Made by a program: the position numbers and the translations under genes. Shown piece by piece: positions 9,785 through 22,685 of a DNA stretch of 64,000 bases. The notes under the pieces are model-generated. The model was given only the letters and a program-made list of their open reading frames with translations. It made no database searches and was not told the DNA's origin. Numbering within the stretch: the first letter of the stretch is position 1; each line of letters begins with the position of its first letter. The stretch comes from Gyromitra esculenta (Eukaryota > Ascomycota > Pezizomycetes > Pezizales > Discinaceae): NCBI GenBank assembly GCA_038503075.1, contig JBCAML010000018.1, forward strand, positions 1,240,001 to 1,304,000, read 5' to 3'.

Positions 9785-12560
9785 GACGGCTTTATCGATT
9801 TGCTCGTCTACTCGCCTACTCGGTCTCAAAAGAAGTCCCTCTCATATACGCGGTGCCCCCCGAATAATAACGAGAGTTCCATTTTATGCTTGACTGGCGT
9901 CCCGAGCAGTTCCGGGTTCTTACATAGCCTGAATACCCGCCACACAATCCAAACGCTATGAAACACCAAATATTAGAGAAGTTATTTGAAAGGACTACAA
10001 CTAAAGACAAATAGCTGCATTAGGCTGTATTAGGAAGTCTAATATCTCCAACACGTTTCAAACTCCACCTCCAAACGAATTGGTATCAATCTGGCCGCTG
10101 GAAGGGGTGGATTCATAGCTGAGTCCGAAAATCCCTATACTAAGGGTTTCCTACAACAAGTTGATATAATGCTTGTGTCACAGACTGCTCTTGGGTTAGC
10201 AGCACTATGAGAGTAGGGGTAAGTCTGACAATAGGCGGCCATGGAAGTGCAACTCTTTCTCAGTGAGCATGACCTACCCCTGCACCTGTGGTACATGCAG
10301 GTTGCAGTATCCACCTATATTGAAACTAGGTAATTCTGACGATTGCTGGGGTTTGTCCATATTGCCGGGGCCAAAATTAACAGGAATATGGCGTAGTAAT
10401 GTATACATCACGAAGAAGCTATACAACTGCAAATGTAGCTATAAAATTAAGATAAAACGTAGAATAAATCTCCAACATATATGGATATCTCATGGACCAT
10501 TCCTCTGCCTCAATAAGTACTTAAAGAGGGTCGAGGAATCGTGTTGCATCATGATGTATTAGTTGCTATATTGAATTCCGGTTATTTCGGACACCCGACA
10601 ATACCTTAGGTTGGCATCGCTGTCTGTGACCACCCACTGAACTAAAATTATAATTCAAACTCAGTACAGTAGACTCTCGCTATAAGGGTACAGTTGGAAC
10701 CGGAAAACCGGATTCTTATAGGCTATTTATTCTTAAGGCGAAAATCGAGTGACAGCTCATGAGGACAGAGGTTTCCGCGGTTGTTCTATTTATGCATACA
10801 TGTATGTAGCACAGACTCTAGTTTGGTGTGCTCAAGAAACAAAGTGGTTTCTAGCCCACCCGGTCCCCCAAACTATTCCCAACTGTGAGAAAAATCTTGC
10901 CATCAATGCAGTCTGTATAAATAAGGTCAAGTCTCAAATATTTACCCTATTCAACCGTAGTGTAGCTTTACGCAGGATTCATCGATATTACCTTCGTTGA
11001 CACGGCTCTTGAGTTATCTTACTAATCATCATTCCCAGGATCCGAACGGTATGGACCCGAAGTGGCTTTCTGAGGGATGATGAGACTGTATCTATCTAAC
11101 CTATATCCACCTCAAAGCCTACAGGCTTTTCAGACCGACTGATACCCACGTTCTAACACCAAAACCAGTTGCAGTACTTCACGATAGCTTTTCGCAGGGC
11201 TTACTAATCACCTCTACTGCTACAGCCTTAGGTTTCTAATGAACATTAAAGCCCCACTACATCTACTTCAACTATACATATACCTTAAATTAAGAACCGA
11301 CGACAACCAATACGCCCGAAGATAAATATTATATACCTTCATCTCAGAGAAATACGAAATAACAATACCTTGGCTCGAGAAAACATACATTTTCGGAGCC
11401 CAATGCCCGTGATAGGGCTCAGAGCGGGTGTGGAGTTGTCGGCGGCGGCGGCGTTATCGTATTACATGTAGTTATGATGGATACTAGGTGTATGGAGGTG
11501 TATGTACAGATTTTGGTACTGGACTGTGGATATAGGGTTTGATAGAATTTCTGTGTGAGGCTTTCTGTTAGTGTCTCTTTGCTACCATACATGTACTGTT
11601 TAGTAATCGCCATATACAGTGGTTCTGTGATGGCTACGTTGACACAGTACCGACGCAATTAGGTTGGCCGAAACGCCTGCCCGCCGGCGTAAGTACCTCG
11701 GCTCAATAACGCAGGCTGCTGAAGATGTATGTAGTGATAGACCCGCCGCTTGAACGTTTAGCCGGTGATGCGGTCTCACGAGATGTCACTCGGGTGTGTG
11801 GGGGATGGTTCTTTGTCGGGAGATCATCCGCGCCTCCGATTAAATACGGGGGGGGAGAGGGGTTTGGTTCGATGAACCTAAAAAATAGGAATTGCTTTTT
11901 TCGTGGGGTTTTAATTCATCGACTGCATGTATGCATGTATGCATGTACTGGCTGGCATCAACAAACAAATTATGTATTCCCCCACAAGTTGTGTTTTTAG
12001 AAATGGGAATTTAATGGTGAATATTGTTTTTGTTTCAGTTGGACATAGCCAATTCCCCCGCGTTTCGTCATCTTCAGCGCCAATTTCCTCACAGATCGGT
12101 ACCGGGTTCTATGAAGTCTCGGATTCCTTGGTCCTTGGCTAAAGACGTGTTCAAAAACTTCAGCTCTTTTTATCCTTGAAGGTTTTTTTTTCTATCGTGT
12201 CACATCTCAAATTACATTCGTTGGGGGCAGGACGGGATATATGCACTCAAGGGGTTGCATTATGCTGTGCTGTGCATTGTGACTGTATATTCGCGGAGCT
12301 GTAGATGTGAGAACTGCAGTTTTTAACCTGTTTTTCCGGGTAATAGGGCTGTTCCTGGGCATAACCGTCACGGCTTAAATTATTCATTTATTGATGGGAT
12401 GAAAGAAAAAAAATTTGATTTCCTGATTTGCTTTGCTTTTTGTTTTTTGCGCCGGGGATGACCGGAGTTTGGGACCGCTTGACTGTGAGACAGTACCGCA
12501 GCGGGAGGCGAAAGAGAAAGAAAAGAAAAGAGAAATTGATGGCTTGATATTTTTGGTTTA
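9785..12560. other. Gene-free intergenic DNA with transposon relic
   Basis: No supported gene. Short frames near 10263-10562 (99 codons), 10749-11000 and 11725-12000 show no recognisable domain. Three TACATGTA octamers occur at 10797, 11463 and 11588, and a GCATGTAT tandem lies near 11925-11947. A pogo-type terminal repeat lies at 10665. Confidence 0.45.
10665..10704. mobile_element. Pogo/Fot1-like terminal inverted repeat, apparently solo
   Basis: After a TA dinucleotide the sequence reads CAGTAGACTCTCGCTATAAG, then a GGTACAGTTGGAACCGG-type continuation. This resembles the ends of Tc1/mariner-pogo elements of fungi (CAGTNGACTCNCGNTATAA type). I found no matching inverted end nearby and no DDE transposase. 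It is therefore either a truncated element or a degraded MITE. Recognition rests on family memory, not a database search. Confidence 0.4.
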
Positions 12561-13213
12561 TTTTTTTATCTCCAGCTCTGCATTGCTATCATTTGCGTGG
12601 TTTTGAAGAGAGAGGAGAGGGGATCAAGTACGGTGAAGCAGAGGACGGATGTCTCTCGTGACGTTGTTTCTCAGGCTTCCCTCCTCCTTGTTCCCTCAGT
12701 TCCTCAGCTCATTCCTCTCCAGCTCATTCCTCCTTTCCTTGGCTTTATCCCCTTTCGCACATCCATCCCATCATATGATGCCCCACGATCGGATGATACC
12801 ACCAGATCCGGAAAATAACCACCTCCATTAAAACCCTTCATCATCATCGCTACCAACTGACTGGACTGAGTGGCACACGACGTGAGTGGAGGAGGTTGCT
12901 GGTTATTGGCTATTGGCTGACCATCGCCAGTCAGGCCCTACAACCGAACCTCTCCCGAAGCAACCCTGGCCCTGATATTTTTTCTATTTCCTTTCCCACT
13001 CGCCTGGAACACGCCATAACTTGATTTTCTTTGCTGCTGTGACTTCTCCTCTGTTATTCCTCGTTGAGTTACTTCACTTTGTGTATTCTATCTATTCTAT
13101 TCTATTCTATTGATCCGTCAATCAACCTATCCTCCAGTTGACTGACCCCATATCTACTGTTTTGCTATTCCACTCTTTTGAGCAAGTTTGGTTTCTCGTG
13201 TTGCAGAACAAAT
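12561..13213 (+). promoter_or_regulatory. Promoter and leader region of the AFG1-type gene
   Basis: The region is rich in C and T (12660-12760 and 12830-13170), as expected of a fungal promoter and 5' leader. It includes a TCTAT pentanucleotide run at about 13090-13111. Two small overlapping frames (73 and 60 codons) here have low-complexity Leu/Pro/Ser translations and are not supported as genes. No specific transcription factor site can be assigned. Confidence 0.4.
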
Positions 13214-15023
13214 ATGCTTCCCGCCCGCCGATTGCTCACCCAACGGGTTGCCGCCACTGCCCCTTCCAGGGCTCTGGCTTTGCGGGGAAGTAACGTGAAT
13301 GCGAGGAGGTTACATGCCGTCGCAAACCCGATGGTACGTTTCCAGTGCGCTAGGACCCGAGGTGGATTGGTGTCGAGTCAGGGGATTGTAGCTTCGACGC
13401 CGAGCGCTGCTGTGAGCTATGGGCAGAGGAGAGGGATGATGTCTGCGATGATGGCCGAGGAGGAGGAAATGGAGATGCATGGTATTTTCTCTCCCATTCT
13501 CCCGTTCTGAGGGTGTTACAGTGGTGCGAGCTGTTGCTAATGATACGCAGAGGAGCATATGCAGCTGGGGCCGTTGGATCAGTATCAACAGTGGGTTTCG
13601 CAGGGGAAGCTACGGGACGATGAGTATCAACGAGGTAGGCTAGCTTCTTACTCTCACTCTTGCTCTTTGGTATAGTGGCACTGGGGGGGATGAGCTTGGA
13701 GCTATGGCTGATATGGGAATAGGTATTGTCATGAATCTTCAGAAGCTCCATGATGACCTCCAATTCTACATCCCGCCCGCAGTCGTCCACCCTTCCATCG
13801 CCGCCCTTACGTCACCTCCCAGGACATCTCTCATGGACGCCCTGTTTCGTCGCAAGGTCCATGCATCTCCTGCGACACAGATCCCAGAAAACATGCCGAA
13901 GGGTATGTACCTCTTCGGCGAGGTTGGGTCTGGTAAGACCATGTTGATGGACATGTTCTACAACACGCTCCCACCCAACATCACCTCAAAGACCCGTATC
14001 CATTTCCACCACTTTATGCAAGATGTGCATCGACGACTACATCGTCTTAAGTTGACGCACGGGCCAGATTTCGATGCGATACCGTTTGTCGGCGCCGATA
14101 TCGCGAGTGCAGCGTCTGTCCTCTGCTTCGATGAATTCCAGTGCACCGATGTCGCCGATGCCATGATTCTCCGTCGTCTCCTGGAATGCCTCATGTCGCA
14201 CGGGATCGTCATGGTTGCCACATCCAACCGCCATCCAGATGACCTGTACAAGAACGGCATTCAGCGCCAGTCATTTCTCCCCTGCATCGCGCTGCTGAAT
14301 AAGGCGCTTACAGTCATCAACCTAAATTCTCCCACCGATTACCGCAAGATCCCGCGACCGGCATCAGGCGTCTACCATTACCCGTTAGACTCGAACGCAC
14401 TTACACACGCGAACAAATGGTTCACATACCTGTCGGATCCGGCAGACCCACCCCGACCAAGAAGCCACACGATCTGGGGCCGTCAGGTCAGAGTGCCTAT
14501 GGCGAGTGGGCGCGCAGCGAGGTTCAGATTTGACGATTTGTGCGGGAACGCACTGTCTGCGGCAGACTATCTAGAGCTGTGCAGACATTATCGGAGTTTC
14601 GTAGTGACGGACGTCCCAGCGATGGATCATCGGAGTCGAGATTTGGCGAGGAGGTTTATCACGTTCGTTGATGCGGCTTATGAGAGCAAGGTATGTCTGC
14701 TATGTCTGTGTGTTTTGCGGCTCCCTTATCAGCTGCTAACATTACGTTTTTTCTTTTCGTAGGCTAAACTGGTGTTGACAACCACAACGCCCCTAAATCA
14801 GCTGTTTGTGTCGGCAGATGAGATGAGGACTGCGGCATCCGAGAGCGAGGATGGAGAGGGGCTCGACGTGACCATGAGGGTCCTTATGGATGATTTAGGG
14901 ATGAATATGCAAAAACTGAAAGACAGCAGCATCTTTAGCGGCGATGAAGAAAGGTTTGCGTTTGCGAGAGCGCTGAGCCGACTTAGTGAAATGGGGAGTA
15001 TGTTGTGGATTGAGAGAGATTAA
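13214..15023 (+). CDS. AFG1: AFG1/LACE1-type mitochondrial AAA+ ATPase
   Basis: Exons 13214-13481, 13551-13634, 13723-14690 and 14763-15023 join to 526 residues. All introns have GT...AG ends, and several have TGCTAAY branch sites. The family is a mitochondrial inner-membrane AAA+ ATPase that supports turnover of respiratory-chain subunits. The first residues (MLPARRLLTQRVAATAPSRA) are Arg/Ala-rich without acids, as in a matrix-targeting peptide. The family motif GPLDQY lies in exon 2. Walker A, GEVGSGKT, is at residues 183-190 and Walker B, LCFDEF, at about 251-256, followed by TDVADAMILRRL and NRHPDDLYKNG, which are diagnostic of AFG1. ATG 13214 was chosen because it begins the targeting peptide. 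The identification is secure; exon 2 to exon 3 joining relies on restoring the conserved YQRGIVMNLQKLHDDL segment. Confidence 0.93.
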
Positions 15024-16044
15024 TAGAGAGGAGGACAGCAGTGTGTTTGTTTCCCTTTTCAAAAAAGACCTGGGCAGAGGGCAGTGAGCCTTTAGAAGGG
15101 GTGGATGGGGTGACGGCTCTTTTTTCTCTTTTGTCATTGCATCCGTTTTTTTCCCTTATCTCGGAAGTAACATAAGTGTGGGTGCCTTTGTTTTTTTTCT
15201 TCTGCTTTTGCTTTTGCTTGGACTTTTTTGCATATCTGGCATTTTTCATTTGTTGAATTTCGGGGAAGGGGGTGGGGAAAAGAGATTCTCTATAGAGAGG
15301 CTCATGTTCATTGGGTGCAGGAAGGGAAGATACCACGGGAGTGAATACTGGTAGATGAACCCGGGCCAAACGGCTTAGATACAGGGGAACACAACATGAT
15401 GCTTGCAATCGATCGCGATGCTTTTGTTAGGGGTTCTTTCTTTCTTTTTACATTTCTTTCTTGGGTTTCTTGGGTTTTTCAATATAAGCTGGTAAGGGTT
15501 TACAGAAAATGGGTTGGTTTTGTGTTCTTGTTTCCCTGTTGTATTTTAGTTGGAGCAGAGACGTTTCTCTGTAAGAGCGTTTTTTTAGTTTGATTTTATT
15601 GACTTATTCACTGGTATGGTATGATACGATGTGATGTGATATGGTGTGGATATATTGGACACAGCCCCATGTGCCAGAACAGGGTTTTCCTGTGTCTGGG
15701 TGGTTACAACCTGGATCTGCATCTGATAAGATGAGATGGGTTGGCGTTGCTGTGGTTACGGAGCCCAACAAACAACAAAGCACAGCTCCCCTCCGCTGGC
15801 CTTTTGTACACGTCCCCTCCCTCTTCCCGCACCAACCAACTATCTTCGTCTTCTTGACATCTCACCTCACCTCGCCTGCCTCGCCTCCATTCCGCCTGCT
15901 GTCTGTTGTAGTGGCATTCTTGTCTCTTCAATTGATACCTACCCACATACATACCTCTGCTACTACGCAAAGCTACATACCATACCGTCCTAGCTAGCTC
16001 GTTTGCCTCCGTTTGCAAACATTGTTTGTGGCCTCCCGTAAACA
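15024..16044. other. Spacer between AFG1 and chitin synthase; chitin synthase promoter
   Basis: No gene is supported. T-rich 3' flanking sequence of the AFG1 gene runs to about 15600. From about 15780 to 16010 the plus strand is markedly C/T-rich, with TACCTACCC- and CTACTACGC-type runs up to the ATG. This is typical of a highly expressed fungal gene's promoter and leader. Overlapping frames of 118, 141 and 163 codons are shadows of this composition. Confidence 0.4.
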
Positions 16045-19000
16045 ATGGGGACTCCATATGGCTCGTCTGGCCCGCCAGACTACTCGAGCAATCCGCCTTC
16101 ATATGACCTGGGCGACGACGAGCATCCTGCTCCTCCTCATAACCTTCCAGCTGGACAGCAAATGCGATTATTGGGCAGTATGGACGAAGAAACAATGTAC
16201 CCGTAAAGTCACCACTTCACACTCTCTCACTCGCTATACTAACTCTCGGTAGACCAAGCACACCCCACCGCTCCTACCACCCTGATAGTCAGTACCAAGA
16301 ACTGCCGCAGATGCGTAGCGTCAATACTGCGATTGGATATATCCCCTCTCAGTCTCCAGCGCCTAGTTACGGTGGTAGCCAGACTGCGCTGGGCTACGAC
16401 CCACCATTGAGTCCTACCCCATCGAGGGTGGGCTCGCAATACGCAACCGCATACTCGCCCTCCCGGGCCTCCATCTCGCGAATCTCTAATACCCGTCCTT
16501 GGTCGCCGTCAACGCAGGGTGGGGAGCGACGCTCATGGACTCCGTCTACTCGTGGCGGAGTGCCGGTTGATAGAACATGGACTCCGTCCCGCGCGAGTGC
16601 TACAAGGACTGCAGAGTTTCGACGGCCCCCTTCAAGTGTGACGTATGAGCCGGTTGATATCAATGGATCGCCGAGACCAGGGACGCCGAGCAGTAGTGTT
16701 GTATCGCGGTATACCAAGGGATCGTCGATTGTGGGGGAACGGGTGTATGCGCTGGAACGAGAGCAGCATAGACATTCGTTTAGATCTGAGGAAACTGCGA
16801 TTCCGGTTGAACATGATCTTGGTGAGCATGGATATGCGTATACGGATGATGATGAATCTACGTTTGGGCCAACGGGCAGTCGGGGGAGTTTAGATTATGG
16901 GCCGCAGAGGGGAAGTACGCAGAGTGTGTTGAGTGCTGGAACTATGGAGACTGATCGTACTTACACTGCCCTTGAGACGGATGATGAGAAGGCGGTTGGT
17001 GGTGATGGAAAGGGAGGCCATTTTGGGCCTGCTCCGCAAGCTCCGCAGACTAGAAGGGGACTGAATCGACAAGCGCTCATGACGAAGAAGCAAGTTAAAC
17101 TGATTAATGGAGAACTTATCCTGGATTGTAAAATCCCGACTATTTTGTATTCGTTCTTGCCGCGCCGGGATGCGCAGGAGTTTACGCACATGAGGTATAC
17201 GGCGGTGACTTGCGATCCGGATGAGTTTGTCAACCGCGGCTATCTATTACGCCAGAATATGGATCCCACGAGACGAGAGACGGAGCTGTTTATTTGCGTT
17301 ACTATGTATAACGAGAACGAGATCTTGTTTACTCGCACCATGCACGGTGTTATGCGCAATATTGCACACTTTTGTGCACGTAGCAAGTCCCGTGTATGGG
17401 GTAAAGACGGATGGAAGAAGATTGTCGTCTGTATCGTCGCCGATGGTCGCCAGAAGGTCCACCCGCGTGTCCTCGACGCTTTGGCTGCTATGGGGGTGTA
17501 TCAAGATGGTATTGCAAAGAACTCTGTCAATGGCAGAGAGGTCAAGGCGCATGTATATGAGTACACCACGCAGGTGTCGCTAGACGCAGATCTCAAGTTC
17601 AAGGGTGCGGAGAAGGGTATCGTGCCGGTGCAGATGGTGTTTTGTCTCAAGGAGAAAAACGCAAAGAAGCTCAACAGCCACAGATGGTTCTTCAACGCCT
17701 TTGGCGCAACTCTCAGTCCCAACGTCTGCATCCTCCTCGACGTTGGTACGAGACCCGGCAATACCTCGCTATACCATCTCTGGAAGGCCTTCGACACAGA
17801 CTCTAATGTCGCTGGCGCATGTGGCGAGATCAAAGCTATGAAGGGCAAAGGATGGATGGGCCTCTTCAACCCTCTCGTTGCTTCTCAGAACTTTGAATAC
17901 AAAATGTCAAACATCCTCGATAAACCCCTCGAGTCGGTCTTTGGTTACATCACGGTCCTTCCCGGCGCGCTCAGCGCATACCGATACCACGCTCTCCAGA
18001 ACGATGAAAATGGACACGGCCCTCTCAGCCAGTACTTTAAGGGTGAAACCCTCCACGGCAAAGACGCAGATGTGTTTACAGCCAATATGTACCTCGCCGA
18101 AGATCGTATCCTATGCTGGGAGCTGGTCGCAAAACGGAGTGAACGGTGGGTATTGAAGTATGTGCGTGCTGCTACAGGCGAAACGGATGTGCCAGATGCG
18201 GTGCCGGAGTTTATTTCGCAACGTAGACGATGGCTGAATGGTGCGTTTTTTGCGGCGATTTTCTCGTTGGCACATTTCAGACAGGTTTGGGCGACGGACC
18301 ATACTATTATGAGGAAGGTGTTGTTGCATTTCGAGTTTGTTTATCAGTTTGCTAGTTTGGTTTTTACGTTTTTTTCGTTGGTTAGTAACCCCCGCGAGTG
18401 AGTTTTGGTGATGATGGTGCTAATGGTTGTTTGCACAGGCGAACTTTTACCTCACTTTCTACTTCATTGCTGGTTCTCTCGCAGATCCTAAGTTGGATCC
18501 CTTCGGCCATGGCTGGGGAGCTCGTATTTTTGTTTTCTTGCGCTTCCTCTGTGTTCTCCTCATCTGCACGCAGTTCATTGTGTGTATGGGTAATCGACCG
18601 CAGGGTGCGCGTAAGATGTTCCTCTCCTCGATGATTGCGTATGCTATTATCATGGCCTACACTATGTTCTGCGCAACCTACATCGTTATCAAAAGCTTCA
18701 TGGGTGGCGTTGGCAAAGAGAAAACGCCACTCGTAATCGGCGATAACCTCTTCACGAACATGATTATCAGTGTCGGCAGCACCATCGGTGTATACTTCCT
18801 CATGAGCTTCCTCTATCTTGACCCCTGGCACATGTTTACCAGTGCTGCGCAGTACTTTATGATGTTGCCTAGTTACATCTGTACTCTCCAGGTCTATGCA
18901 TTCTGTAACACCCACGACGTATCTTGGGGTACGAAGGGTGATAATACAGTCTCGGTGGACCTGGGTGCTGCGGTGGGTAGTAAGGGCGATACAGTCGAGC

Positions 19001-19494
19001 TCGAGATGCCATCAGAACAGCTGGATATTGATTCTGGATACGACGATGCACTGCGGAATCTTAGAGACCGCTTGGAGGTTCCGGAGGAACCCGTTTCAGA
19101 GAGCCAAATTCAAGAGGATTATTACAGAGCAGTCAGGACGTATGTCGTTGTTGTGTGGATGGTTGCGAATGCGGTATTGGCGATGATTGTTACGGAGGCT
19201 TATGACATCAATGAGATGGATGGAAACTTTTATTTGAAGTGTGAGTGACCCCTTTGAGTGGTAGTGGGATTGGGGAATTTGACTGACATTGGATGTATAG
19301 TTTTGTTATGGTCTGTTGCGGCACTTGCAGTATTTAGGGCGTTGGGCTCTACGACGTATCTTATTCTGCAGGGACTTCATCGCTTTGTCGAGGGGAGAGT
19401 AAAGTTTGATCCTACTATTATCACGAATAAATTCCAGCCGCCGTGGAAACAGAAGCTAGTGCTTCCTAGCACGAGTAATTTAGGGAAGTCGTAA
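16045..19494 (+). CDS. Chitin synthase, division 1, class III-like
   Basis: Exons 16045-16202, 16253-18380, 18439-19240 and 19301-19494 encode 1093 residues. The first intron has a perfect TACTAAC branch site. The enzyme polymerises UDP-GlcNAc into chitin at the plasma membrane. Residues 1 to about 330 form a Pro/Ser-rich, low-complexity cytosolic region. The catalytic domain follows, with [54 protein letters not shown] (667-676) and QRRRWLNG (709-716). QRRRW is the signature of processive chitin synthases. Several membrane helices follow, from about residue 735 ([20 protein letters not shown]) to the C-terminus. The [13 protein letters not shown] and [12 protein letters not shown] wording matches my memory of class III (Neurospora chs-1/Aspergillus chsB); the class is less certain than the family. 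At 1093 residues it is somewhat long because of the N-terminal tail. Confidence 0.95.
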
Positions 19495-20050
19495 GTGGAT
19501 AGGCGGATTTAATGAATTTCTTTTGTTGTACGAGTGGGGCGTGTAATGGTTGGAATTATTTTTTGTGAGGAAGTGGAGATGGGATTGTTATGTTTTATGG
19601 GATTGTAGATGGAAGTTATATACCTTTTTTGTTTTTGGATGCTGGTGGGGGATTTTGTTTGCTTGTACGTTTGTTGGGTATATACTAGGGTTTGTATTAC
19701 TTTTTTCTTCTTCATCTGTCTATATGTATTTTTTTCTCTCTAGCGTTGGTCTAAGTGTTGCTCTTCTGGATGGGAGGCATGCCTTTTTAACGCTTATTTT
19801 ACGATTTTCCTTATTTTTTTTGGCCGGGCTGGTTGGATGGATGATCGGATGGTTGGTTGGGTGGGGGTGCGATATATTACTGTATGTTTAATGTGTTATG
19901 GGTATGGTGAAAAGCTCTGTGTTTATGAATATCAAATGAGGTTCTGCTTTGTGTGTGTGTTGTGTGCTGTGAATGTGTTGGAGAGTTAGGGTGGTAGTCT
20001 ACCCCACTGATGTTGTGATGTAGCTACGTAGGTTCGCACTGAGTCCGGAT

Positions 20051-20072
20051 TACGGTTTGGGCGTAAACCGTA
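20051..20072. repeat. Perfect 8-bp hairpin
   Basis: TACGGTTT and AAACCGTA flank a 6-nt loop (GGGCGT). It lies about 560 bp beyond the chitin synthase stop codon. There is no evidence that it is transcribed. Confidence 0.6.
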
Positions 20073-20970
20073 GAGTCGACCCTGTTAGAAATTCACTTAT
20101 ATTCAAAGAAAAATTTCTCCTATCAGCTTCTTCTCTTCTTCTCTTCACATTAACTGGACTCAATTACCTATCCATATTCATCGAGATGATCTTCCGCCTT
20201 TTCATTCAACGAACTGCATGAAAAATATCAAATATATTCATTCAACCTCTCTTAAGTGAAGCTTTACAAGGTCATGATTGGCTTCCGTAATTGACATTAA
20301 CTACGGCTTTTGCCCTTTTTGTTCCCCCCACTGCTCATCTATTGCTTCGCGAAAGCGTCAAGTTTAGTGTTATGGAGTTCGATATCTGACGCTCTATAGT
20401 GCTCATCCATCTTTGGATCGTCCTATTTGACTTCGTACTTCGAGGGAGGAACATAGATGCATTTAAACACGATAAGGCTTTGGTTTTTCGATTCTTAGGT
20501 TTTTACTATTGATGGTTTAGAATCAGCATACTGATATATAGGGAATTAGATTCCTTCGGCTGCCCATGGGCTTTACGGATAATTCGGGAAAAAGGATAAT
20601 CCACATGCTATTGAGTGGAGTCGATCTACTACTACTCTCTCTTGGATATCCTGAACTCGGTCTTGAAACTTTTTACTGGTGTTCCTTCAGGGTTTGCTTT
20701 TTGTGTTATTCGACTGGATGCTTTTTCTTCTAGTATTTTTAGGGAAATTTGTAGTGGCAATAACTAATTATACTTAGATTTCATTATTCGAAAACCGATT
20801 CGTGTAATCTACCGCGAACGAAGTTCGGTAAACCGTGAGAATATGCTACCGAACTAAGTCGGTCTACTCTTTTGGACATCCGGTATTCAGACTCGAGATT
20901 TTCGATTAGTGTCTTCTCGGGGTTTGGTTCTGCGTTCTACTATTTGCTTTTTTCCAAATAATGTTTTTGG

Positions 20971-20998
20971 GTGGACTTGCGGTGGTGGACTTGCGGTG
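20971..20998. repeat. 14-bp tandem duplication
   Basis: Two exact adjacent copies of GTGGACTTGCGGTG, in otherwise AT-rich spacer. Confidence 0.8.
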
Positions 20999-21037
20999 GT
21001 GATTGCTAAGTGTGCAGTAGAATTTATTTAGACCCTG

Positions 21038-21181
21038 ATTCATATAATCACGTCCCGATGACATTCCGGAAAATCATTAAAACCCGCTCTTAGTGAGCGG
21101 TCGGTGCCAAAACGATCAGTTACTCTGATCATTAAATCAACACGCTGGAGATCTCGTACCGGAATTAATTCATATAATCAC
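21038..21181. repeat. Direct repeat pair ATTCATATAATCAC
   Basis: The same 14-mer occurs at 21038-21051 and 21168-21181, 130 bp apart start to start. Between them lie the CCGCTC/GAGCGG hairpin and a GATCAG/CTGATC inverted pair. This suggests a small degraded repeat unit. No coding potential is seen. Confidence 0.55.
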
Positions 21182-22685
21182 TGGCTAATGATGATATTAA
21201 ATATGGTTTTTTTAGATGGCAACTCCCGTTATTCGTCGATAGTGAGCGTGTAAGTTAGAAAATGGGTAGTTATTTAAGTATCTTTTTCAGGGGGTTTCTT
21301 TTAGGGTTTCTTTATTGATGAATCGATAGCTAATCACAAATTTAGTTGCCCATATTATATATACTCAAAGAAGTCATTAACTTCTGCAAAGAAACATCGC
21401 AATCAATCATTCAGGCATCAGCTACACCAAGCGGGGGAGGGATGAACTACTGGAGAAGGTGTACATGCATAGTGTGGGTGGGTTAGATTAAATCATTGTT
21501 CTTGACAGGTATTTGAGGTAGTTGCCTGGGCAAATTTGTATCCAGGCAATCCTATGAGTCAGTTTCTTTTAATATGGTCGGGGTTTCCATTCACTTTTCA
21601 ATTCCAAGACACTTCTCTTTACTGTTTGTTATTGGTACCAACACTTTAGACGTCGAGAGACTGGGGTGACTCTTATATTGACTAAATATAACTGTAAGAG
21701 GGCTGCTTTTTATCCTTGGTACTAGTACTGCGTTATGTTATATCGGCGTTTTAGTTTTGGTATATAATTATCAATCATACTGTGTATAGGTATTAAATCT
21801 CTTATGCTTTGACTATTATGAGAGAGACTTCTACTTTAATGGTATCTAGGGAAATATAATTTAATACCTCACGGCTATTGTAGTTATTTAGCCACATCCA
21901 TTGCAATTGCCTCAGCTATTTACTTATTTATTTTATTATTAGGAACATTTATAGCCACGTTACGGAAAGAAATTTAAGCGCGGGAATCATAGTTTGAAAA
22001 CAACATGTATATATAAGTTCCTTTGAGGAGTTTATGGACCTTATACTACTGGGTGTAGTGTATCAAGTATTTTATTGGCTGTAAGTCGAAGCATAGTCGT
22101 ATAAACGTTTCGAACCAGCTAGAGTAATATCACTACACACTTAGTAATGAACATAAGGTTTCCTGTGATGCGTACTGTGTTCCACGCAATCTCATTTATG
22201 ACCATCCACTCGACAGGAATTAAATAAAAATACTTTATAACCCCTCGCTGTCGGTTTCAACACTGCTTTTGCTGTGACTATGTATTTGATACCGATGAGC
22301 GAGGATGGTTCCTGTGCTATGGGAATTTCACATATGTAGTAAAGGGATCAATCTCCAAGTTTACGCATAAAACCAGAATTTTCAGACTCAAATTTCTTTT
22401 AGATTCCTCTACTTAACTACGTGTAACATATGATCCCGAGAACTGTTTCTTTGTTTCCCTGCTACACGTGCTCATATGTCTTGGCGCGTAAATTGGTTGT
22501 TATGGACGCTGCTAGCCGCGATTTCCTTTGTTTACACACTTCACGTCAGTATCAACATTTGCCCCACCTCATACATCAACAACCCCCTCGACCTTTACTC
22601 GGCGTCTACAGTTCTTAGAAGTCATTAGTATCTATTAACCACCAACTCTTCCTATTAATAAAAGATCCCCGGCAAAACCAAGGAA

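Larger units (their letters stand above)
19495..22685. other. AT-rich intergenic DNA after the chitin synthase gene
   Basis: No gene is supported. The 3' flank to about 19900 is T-rich, with short spurious frames. Beyond 20080 the DNA is AT-rich with small repeats: a hairpin at 20051-20072, a 14-bp tandem duplication at 20971-20998, a six-base hairpin (CCGCTC/GAGCGG) at 21084-21100, and the word ATTCATATAATCAC at 21038 and 21168. A short frame at 22430-22618 lies just upstream of the Pcs1-like gene and is probably leader sequence. Confidence 0.45.

Noticed and set aside
15704..16195. 163-codon minus frame upstream of chitin synthase
   Set aside because: It is antisense to the chitin synthase promoter and first exon, which has strong coding and splice evidence.
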